A stretch of DNA of 36,823 bases from Candidatus Bathyarchaeota archaeon (lineage in GTDB: Archaea; Thermoproteota; Bathyarchaeia; Bathyarchaeales; Bathycorpusculaceae), in contig CAIUPH010000109.1 in the NCBI GenBank assembly GCA_903901015.1, forward strand, positions 1-36,823. The letters run 5' to 3'. The first letter of the stretch is position 1, and each line of letters opens with the position of its first letter. Under the pieces are notes generated by a model, which saw only the letters and a program-made list of their open reading frames with translations, was not told where the DNA came from and did not search any database. The translations under genes were made by a program, and so were the position numbers. This document shows positions 31,992 through 36,823 of this stretch, one piece after another.

Positions 31992-32861
31992 GTGCACAGA
32001 ACGCTTGATTACCCGTTGATACGCGTGCAAGCACCTCCCAAATACCACATCTACGTAGAATACGCCGAGCCAAACAAATCCGGCATCCGCTTTAACGTTT
32101 CCCAAGAGGAACTCGTGCGCACCTTCACTTCACCCTTCAATGAGGGCAAACCCTTCTGGTTCATGGGCAAACTATTAAACCCCCACAAAGTCGCCAAAGC
32201 CGCTATCTTTTGGTCTTACCAAACCGCCGATAAACTAATCCTTCCAAACCAAGAAAACCTTGTAGTTGCCAAAGACAAAAAATATGTTCTCGACAACATC
32301 GTCAAGGGCAAAGTTAAAGGTGTCTATTTGTGCACCGAGAAATTTTTGCCTCCGACCCAAAAACCTGCGGCTCCCATGCAATCGGTAAAGTCTTCTTCGG
32401 TGGTGCGTCGCAGGGTTTTGGTTGTCTGCGGCACAGATGACAAGATGAAGCATGCCGTTACTAACGCTTTGATTAAACTTCAGCTTGTACCTGTCGTCAT
32501 GTGTGAAGAGCCAAGCCAAGGCAGAAAAATTGTTGAACGCTTCCAAGACTACGCCGACGTTGGGTTCGCCGTGGTTTTGCTCTCGCCAGATGAATCATTG
32601 TACGACAAAGACGAGTCGCCCACAAAACGCAAACTCAGGCCGCGGCAGGACGTGGTTTTCGAACTGGGCTTTTTGTTGGGCAAGCTCGGCAAGGGCAATG
32701 TGCTTGTCTTCCAAAGGGAATGCGCCAACTTTGAGAGTCCCGCCGATTTTGAAGGCATAAAAGTAACGGCGTTCGATGACCGCAACAGCTGGAAGCTTGC
32801 CCTTATACGTGAACTCGCCAACAGCGGATACTCCGTCGACGCTAATAGAATCCTGCAATAA
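31992..32861 (+). CDS. TIR-like (PF10137-type) predicted nucleotide-binding or NAD-cleaving protein
   Basis: A 289-residue soluble protein. Residues about 138-285 match the TIR-like domain PF10137, also found in CAP12/Pycsar (PycTIR) antiphage effectors. The match includes Arg-Val-Leu-Val-Val-Cys-Gly-Thr-Asp-Asp, Pro-Ser-Gln-Gly-Arg-Lys-Ile-Val-Glu-Arg-Phe and Val-Gly-Phe-Ala-Val-Val-Leu-Leu-Ser-Pro-Asp-Glu. It continues with Arg-Gln-Asp-Val-Val-Phe-Glu224-Leu-Gly-Phe-Leu-Leu-Gly-Lys-Leu-Gly. Glu224 is in the place of the catalytic Glu of NAD-cleaving TIRs. Residues 15-115 form a separate beta-rich domain of unknown role, possibly a sensor. No cyclase or other defence gene is next to it. The start is GTG 31992 with AAAGG at 31982-31986. 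An immune role is inference. Confidence 0.82.
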   Translation: MHRTLDYPLIRVQAPPKYHIYVEYAEPNKSGIRFNVSQEELVRTFTSPFNEGKPFWFMGKLLNPHKVAKAAIFWSYQTADKLILPNQENLVVAKDKKYVLDNIVKGKVKGVYLCTEKFLPPTQKPAAPMQSVKSSSVVRRRVLVVCGTDDKMKHAVTNALIKLQLVPVVMCEEPSQGRKIVERFQDYADVGFAVVLLSPDESLYDKDESPTKRKLRPRQDVVFELGFLLGKLGKGNVLVFQRECANFESPADFEGIKVTAFDDRNSWKLALIRELANSGYSVDANRILQ

Positions 32862-32957
32862 ACTCGCCAACAATCGCTAACAAAGTTAGATAGTAAAGTT
32901 TCTATATCAAATGAACTATCCCTATGCAATAGCTGCCGCGCTCAGCCGGTAACAGTT

Positions 32958-33033
32958 GCGGTTGTAGTCTAGTTCGGTAGGACATCAGCTTCCCAAGCTG
33001 AACACTCGGGTTCAAATCCCGGCAACCGCACCA
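32958..33033 (+). tRNA. tRNA-Gly (anticodon CCC)
   Basis: A full cloverleaf can be drawn by hand. The acceptor stem GCGGTTG pairs with CAACCGC; the D stem is GTCT with GGAC. The anticodon stem TCAGC pairs with GCTGA around the loop TTCCCAA, which gives anticodon CCC. The variable loop is ACAC, and the T stem TCGGG pairs with CCCGG around TTCAAAT. The discriminator is A at 33030, followed by an encoded CCA. No intron is present. Confidence 0.95.
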
Positions 33034-33682
33034 CAATTATCGGCAAAGGTTTTGGGTGCTTTTCTAACCGTTTCAAACCCCGAGCGAGTTAGGTCTCTAT
33101 GGACTTAGCCCCAGACAAGTATGAGGCCTTGTAACTTGAAACATCTCAAGCTTTTCTTCCCAAATCACAAACCCATTACGTACCTGCTGGGGCTTGAACA
33201 CATTTTGGTTCAGAACCTAATTCAGCCAACCAGAAGGGCTAACTGAAAATAACTACAGTGATCGCTCTTGGTGCATAGCAGACCGGGCGGGGTCTGAACC
33301 TAATGGGTTTAAACCACACAAGCTGAAGAGCAAAAATAATAATGTCTCTTGAAAAACAGATCATAAGAATTAGAGCACCACGATTTAATTATTCTGCAGA
33401 CAATGATATTGTAAAATTATCGTATCGTTTTGAATTTAACAAGAAAATGAGTGCGAATACAGGAAACAACGAAAGTTTTTCCATCTAAATCACAAAAAAT
33501 AGCACTATTTTTTCAATGCAAACATTAACACATCTAAGTCAGGACAGTACCGAATTTAGCTATCTTATGGAAAACAGCGCAATTAGTACATTAAGTTGAA
33601 ATGCTAAAGAACGCAAAAGTATTTGAGAAACAGTTTTCGAATTGTTTGTATTGCTTTTGCATTGTTAAGCGGATGTTTGTAT
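33034..33682. other. Gene-poor stretch after tRNA-Gly
   Basis: About 650 bp with no confident gene. The first half is of mixed composition and the second half is AT-rich. It has a repeated GAACCTAAT (near 33213 and 33296) and one 48-codon frame, listed separately. I see no second tRNA, no integrase and no clear copy of the tRNA 3' end, so the sequence does not show a tRNA-linked insertion. Confidence 0.5.
33342..33488 (+). CDS. Small ORF of unknown function
   Basis: An ATG frame of 48 codons beginning Met-Ser-Leu-Glu-Lys-Gln-Ile-Ile-Arg-Ile-Arg-Ala-Pro. It is basic and rich in Asn, with no Cys. No strong ribosome site is visible (GAAGAG is 12 or more bases upstream). I do not recognise a family; it may be a real small protein or chance in AT-rich DNA. 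Confidence 0.25.
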   Translation: MSLEKQIIRIRAPRFNYSADNDIVKLSYRFEFNKKMSANTGNNESFSI

Positions 33683-34564
33683 ATGAGCGAGATGAAAGGG
33701 CAAATCTGTGTTGTAACTGGTAGCAACTCTGGAATAGGGAAAGAAACTGCCTTAAGCTTGGCGAAGATGGGTGCACACGTTGTTATGGTTGTTCGCAACC
33801 AAGAGCGAGGCGAAAGAGCACGGTTGGAAATAGTAAAGCAAACTGGAAACAACTCCATCGATTTAATGATCTGCGACTTGTCTTCGATGGAATCAATCAG
33901 GCACTTCGCACAGAAATTTAAGGGGAAATACGACAGACTCGATGTGTTGGTTAATAATGCTGGAGCGATGTTCAATAAGCGAGAGGTTACACTGGAAGGT
34001 TTTGAGCGTACCCTAGCCGTCAACTATCTAGGACCATTTCTTCTTACACATGAGCTACTGGGTTTGCTAAAATCTAGCGCGCCTTCCAAAATAATCAACG
34101 TAAGCTCAGGACTTGCAAAGAATGGCAAAGTGGATCTTGATGATCTTCAAAGCGAGAAAAACTATAGGGGAACGAAAGCGTATTCTCAAGTCCGAGCACC
34201 TGTTTACGCTAAAACTAAACTAATGGTAATGATGTTTACTTATGAACTATCTAGGCGGCTAAAAGGTACTGGAGTTACTGCAAATGTTCTTATGCCTGGT
34301 TTTGTCGCGACTAATCTTGGAAAAAATAGCGGCAGCCTAAGTTCGTTTCTTATGTTTAAGATGGTTCGTCCTATGCAGGTCAGCGCCAAGAAGGGAGCGG
34401 AAACTTCTGTTTACCTAGCCTCCTCAGGCGAGGTAAAAGATGTAACGGGAAAATGTTTCACTAAGAAAAAGGAAGTATTGACTTGCCCCGAGTCATACGA
34501 CGAAGAACTGCAGAAACATTTATGGAAAAAGACGGAGATCATGCTATGTTTGGCTTCAGAATAG
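33683..34564 (+). CDS. Short-chain dehydrogenase/reductase
   Basis: A 293-residue NAD(P)-dependent oxidoreductase of the classical SDR type, close to retinol dehydrogenase-like members. The cofactor motif is Val-Thr-Gly-Ser-Asn-Ser-Gly-Ile-Gly near the N-terminus, followed by Val-Val-Arg-Asn, which suggests NADP(H). The structural motif Val-Asn-Asn-Ala-Gly is present, as are the catalytic Ser in Asn-Val-Ser-Ser-Gly and Tyr-x3-Lys in Tyr-Ala-Lys-Thr-Lys. The region before it has another Tyr (Ala-Tyr-Ser-Gln-Val-Arg), so the active-site loop looks longer than usual. I chose ATG 33683; a TTG at 33623 would add a hydrophobic N-terminal stretch that looks like a signal or anchor. Substrate unknown. 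Confidence 0.88.
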   Translation: MSEMKGQICVVTGSNSGIGKETALSLAKMGAHVVMVVRNQERGERARLEIVKQTGNNSIDLMICDLSSMESIRHFAQKFKGKYDRLDVLVNNAGAMFNKREVTLEGFERTLAVNYLGPFLLTHELLGLLKSSAPSKIINVSSGLAKNGKVDLDDLQSEKNYRGTKAYSQVRAPVYAKTKLMVMMFTYELSRRLKGTGVTANVLMPGFVATNLGKNSGSLSSFLMFKMVRPMQVSAKKGAETSVYLASSGEVKDVTGKCFTKKKEVLTCPESYDEELQKHLWKKTEIMLCLASE

Positions 34565-34669
34565 AAAGATGACTTTACGACTGCGCAGCGCTACTTTAAT
34601 GTGCAAGCAGTAAGCTTTTTCTCTAAAAAGGCTCATGCATTCAGGATCGCTTTTTATTCTATGAAAGCT

Positions 34670-35185
34670 TCAAGTGATTTGTTCTATTTCGATAGCAACC
34701 TCGTTTCTTCGCAGGAATCCCGGGATGAATGGCGGGTTGTAGAGCATTGTGAAAACGTTACCTTTTGTCTTGATATTTGCTTCTGATAATGTTTTCAACA
34801 GGTCTTGTGTTTCTTTTTCAAAATGGGCTTCTGACCAACCACCAGAAAAGCATAGAGCAGCAATTAGTCTTGCTGGAATTTCAGCAATTTTCACCTGGTT
34901 GTTCAAGGGTTCAGGGGTTGTTTCAATAGTATATTCTTTAGGCATCACAAAAGCCATAGCGCCTGTTTCCGAAAGCACAGGTGAAGTCATCTCGATTTTT
35001 TGGGAAACTACTGGGGAAGTCATTTTCACTTTTGCTCTTTGCCTATTCTCTCCCGTTATGAACCTGTAGAGCAGATTGAACGCGTCTGGAGAGTCATCGA
35101 CTTTGGCTACGATAATTTTGGGGTAGCTACGTACCTCGACCTTGCCTATTTCACGTACGACTTCATACTTTATTGTTTCAACCAT
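34670..35185 (-). CDS. SOUL-family haem-binding-like protein
   Basis: A 171-residue protein of the SOUL/HBP family, known for haem or other hydrophobic ligand binding. The opening Tyr-Glu-Val-Val-Arg-Glu-Ile-Gly-Lys-Val-Glu-Val-Arg-Ser-Tyr is diagnostic. It is followed by Phe-Ile-Thr-Gly-Glu-Asn, Lys-Met-Thr-Ser-Pro-Val and Glu-Met-Thr-Ser-Pro-Val. Later are Met-Pro-Lys-Glu-Tyr and Tyr-Asn-Pro-Pro-Phe-Ile-Pro-Gly-Phe-Leu-Arg-Arg-Asn-Glu-Val. Members in prokaryotes are poorly understood. It lies 48 bp downstream of the ABC permease stop on the same strand, so it may be the last gene of that transcript. Confidence 0.92.
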   Translation of the reverse strand: MVETIKYEVVREIGKVEVRSYPKIIVAKVDDSPDAFNLLYRFITGENRQRAKVKMTSPVVSQKIEMTSPVLSETGAMAFVMPKEYTIETTPEPLNNQVKIAEIPARLIAALCFSGGWSEAHFEKETQDLLKTLSEANIKTKGNVFTMLYNPPFIPGFLRRNEVAIEIEQIT

Positions 35186-35233
35186 AATCTTACACTTATT
35201 TCAACCATTATAATGTGTGACTTACAAGCTTTG

Positions 35234-36025
35234 TCAGGAAATCTTCTTTCGGAAGACCAAAATGCTTGCTCCCAGCGTTATTATACCAATTATTATGATG
35301 GATATTAAGGCGTATTCTATTTTTTGCCAAACAAAGCCGTTGATAATCAGCGATTGGAATGCCTGAGCAATATAGGTGAAAGGATTGACTTTAGCTACTT
35401 GCTGCACCCACGATGGCAATAAGCCTAGTGGCATCACTGCGGCTGACAAGAAAAGCAGTGGAAAAGTGGTGAGTAATCCGACCGATAGAGTGGTCTGTGA
35501 GCTTTTTGTAGTGAGAGCAACGAAAAGAGAAATTCCCGACCATGCAAAACCGAAGGCCGCTGATATAAACAGGATTATTAGCGTGCCAAGTATGCCTGAA
35601 GCAATGTGTACGCCCAACGCCAGCCCTATGAGTAGTATTATGATGACTTGCAGTACTGTGGTGATGGCATCGCTGAAGAGTTTGCCGAACAGAATTGAAG
35701 TCTTGTTTATGGGTGCTACCCGCATTTTATCCATGAAACCGCTGTCAAGATCATTTACCAAACCAAGTCCCGCGCCCAATGCTGAAGAAGCGATAGTTTG
35801 GATGATGACTGCCGCGGTGAAAAAAGTAATGTAGCTACTCGTGCCAGTGAGCAACTTGAAAGTTGGAATGCCTCCTATGGCTGAAAAGGCTTGAGTGAAT
35901 AGCAGAAACCACACTAACGGCTGGATGAGTGAGAAGAAGATTAAGATCGGCTGGCGCGTAAGCTTGGTGTTCCAGCGTTTGAATATGGCATATATTTCAG
36001 AAAGCATCTCCATCTTCAATTTCAT
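35234..36025 (-). CDS. ABC-2 type exporter permease, DrrB-like
   Basis: A 263-residue membrane protein with six predicted helices in the ABC-2 arrangement. The first is near residues 27-45, and there is a cytoplasmic loop with Leu-Asp-Ser-Gly-Phe-Met-Asp-Lys-Met-Arg-Val-Ala-Pro-Ile. The re-entrant Phe-Leu-Ser-Ala-Ala-Val-Met-Pro-Leu and Val-Asn-Pro-Phe-Thr-Tyr segment is typical of the family. It works with the ATPase encoded just upstream, whose stop overlaps its ATG (ATGA at 36022-36025); AAGGAGG is placed before the start. Such DrrAB-type pairs export lipophilic compounds or drugs; the substrate here is unknown. Confidence 0.93.
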   Translation of the reverse strand: MKLKMEMLSEIYAIFKRWNTKLTRQPILIFFSLIQPLVWFLLFTQAFSAIGGIPTFKLLTGTSSYITFFTAAVIIQTIASSALGAGLGLVNDLDSGFMDKMRVAPINKTSILFGKLFSDAITTVLQVIIILLIGLALGVHIASGILGTLIILFISAAFGFAWSGISLFVALTTKSSQTTLSVGLLTTFPLLFLSAAVMPLGLLPSWVQQVAKVNPFTYIAQAFQSLIINGFVWQKIEYALISIIIIGIITLGASILVFRKKIS

Positions 36026-36823
36026 CTGCCCCTCCTTGTGTTGGGTCGTATGGCTTCTTTTCGTTCCACCACATTGAGCGTTTTTCCGGTGAGCTTAAGA
36101 AAGACCTCGTCAAGTGTTGGCACTGACAGGTTAAGTTGTTCCACAGAGATTCCTGCTCCGTCCAAAACTCTTACCACTTGTGTGATTATGGCAGCGCCGT
36201 TTTTTGTCATTAAGGTGAGTCCGTTCTCTACTGCCAATCCTGTCCCGCATTGACCTACTGCCTCGATGCCCTGAAGCTTAGACAACAAAACTTTAGCCTT
36301 CTCACAGCTACTGAGATCACTAGCTTTAAAACGAATGGTAATTGTGTCAGCGCCCACTTGTGCCTTCAGTTCGTTGGGTGTGCCCTCCGCCACGATTTTT
36401 CCTTGGTCAACGATGCACAGTCGAGTGGCAAGGCGATCTGCCTCTTCCATGTATTGTGTGGTGAGAAAAATTGTCATTCCTTTTCTGTTTAGTTGGGTAA
36501 CGTATTCCCAGACGTCTTGTCGACTTTGTGGATCCAAGCCTGTTGTCGGCTCGTCTAAGAAGAGTATTTTCGGATCTGAAACAAGTGAAGATGCCAGGTC
36601 TAAGCGTTTTCGCATTCCTCCAGAAAATGTTTTCAATCTGCGATCCGCCGCTTCAATAAGCCTAACAGTCTCAAGCAACTCTTCCACCTTTTTCTTGGCC
36701 TTATCTTTTGGAATGTGATGAAACTCACATTGCAAGAGCAAGTTCTCACGTGCGGTAAGGTCATCATCTACGCCTACGTCTTGGGAGGAGTAGCCGATAA
36801 TGCGTCTCACCTGTGCCTGGTCG
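36022..36823 (-). CDS. ABC exporter ATPase, DrrA-like, cut by the window edge
   Basis: The ATPase partner of the permease. The frame is open to the right edge, and the Walker A part lies outside the window. Visible are the Q loop (Gly-Tyr-Ser-Ser-Gln-Asp), the ABC signature Phe-Ser-Gly-Gly-Met-Arg-Lys-Arg, and Walker B Ile-Leu-Phe-Leu-Asp-Glu-Pro-Thr-Thr-Gly-Leu-Asp. The switch is Leu-Thr-Thr-Gln-Tyr-Met-Glu-Glu-Ala-Asp, where Gln instead of His is usual in the DrrA group. The C-terminal Pro-Thr-Leu-Asp-Glu-Val-Phe-Leu-Lys-Leu-Thr-Gly is a DrrA hallmark. A GTG at 36810 is internal and not the true start. It overlaps the permease by four bases. Confidence 0.94.
   Translation of the reverse strand, partial: DQAQVRRIIGYSSQDVGVDDDLTARENLLLQCEFHHIPKDKAKKKVEELLETVRLIEAADRRLKTFSGGMRKRLDLASSLVSDPKILFLDEPTTGLDPQSRQDVWEYVTQLNRKGMTIFLTTQYMEEADRLATRLCIVDQGKIVAEGTPNELKAQVGADTITIRFKASDLSSCEKAKVLLSKLQGIEAVGQCGTGLAVENGLTLMTKNGAAIITQVVRVLDGAGISVEQLNLSVPTLDEVFLKLTGKTLNVVERKEAIRPNTRRGR

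Noticed and set aside
31911-32105. Longer N-terminus for PurM (extension to 32105)
   Set aside because: The added 65 residues lack family similarity, overlap the TIR-like gene on the other strand, and GTG 31910 has a good Shine-Dalgarno.
32934-33060. tRNA-Gly as an integration site
   Set aside because: I looked for a repeat of the tRNA 3' end and for an integrase in the next 4 kb and saw neither.
33250-33300. Box C/D-like small RNA (GTGATCG then CTGA)
   Set aside because: The C box is a poor match, there is no convincing internal C'/D' pair and no closing stem.
1-36823. CRISPR arrays, insertion sequences or prophage genes
   Set aside because: No regularly spaced repeats, transposase, integrase, capsid or terminase sequence was seen; the only clear large repeat is the cdhE tail.

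Overview
The window looks like a chromosomal piece of an anaerobic, autotrophy-capable archaeon, most probably of the Candidatus Bathyarchaeia type. That placement is inference from gene content: an archaeal-type CO dehydrogenase/acetyl-CoA synthase operon (cdhABCDE), coenzyme F420 and tetrahydromethanopterin (H4MPT) enzymes (CofE, an FrhB-like protein, Ftr), TATA-type promoters with purine-rich Shine-Dalgarno sites, and frequent GTG and TTG starts. No methanogenesis gene is seen.

Layout. 1-3.3 kb: a cut-off gene, then a leftward group (FrhB-like F420 oxidoreductase, MetF-like methylene reductase, F420 ligase CofE, SCP2-like protein). 3.4-9.5 kb: a GNAT enzyme, a first CooC-type ATPase, a Zn-finger/winged-helix protein, a methyltransferase, and a redox cluster (peroxiredoxin, TrmB-like regulator with a clear dyad operator, thioredoxin, two small ORFs, a Cys-rich membrane protein), then a second CooC-type ATPase. 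9.5-16.6 kb: cdhA-cdhB-cdhC-cdhD-cdhE. 16.5-17.5 kb: a DUF433/DUF5615 toxin-antitoxin pair bracketed by two near-identical copies of the 3' end of cdhE. 17.5-20.9 kb: a VOC protein and two divergent, paralogous, surface-anchored Kelch proteins sharing a palindromic control region.

21-32 kb is purine biosynthesis: a rightward operon (purF, purD, a HAD protein of the EhaR/COG4030 type, ftr, a PfkB kinase) faces a leftward operon (purM, purS, purL, purQ). Genes in both operons are tightly packed and mostly overlap or abut. purF has no normal start codon and seems to begin at ATA. 32-36.8 kb: a TIR-like (PF10137-type) predicted NAD-cleaving or nucleotide-binding protein, a tRNA-Gly(CCC), a gene-poor 0.65 kb, a short-chain dehydrogenase, a SOUL haem-binding protein, and a DrrAB-type ABC exporter whose ATPase runs off the right edge.

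Together, the left half supports the Wood-Ljungdahl pathway: methylene reduction, corrinoid methyl transfer, CO2 reduction to CO, acetyl-CoA synthesis, and metallocentre maturation. The right half makes purines, with Ftr linking the C1 pool to that operon. The items most worth follow-up are the cdhE-tail duplication around the toxin-antitoxin pair, the TIR-like protein with an unknown N-terminal domain, the FrhB/MetF pairing, and the variant CooC with an Arg in place of the signature Lys.
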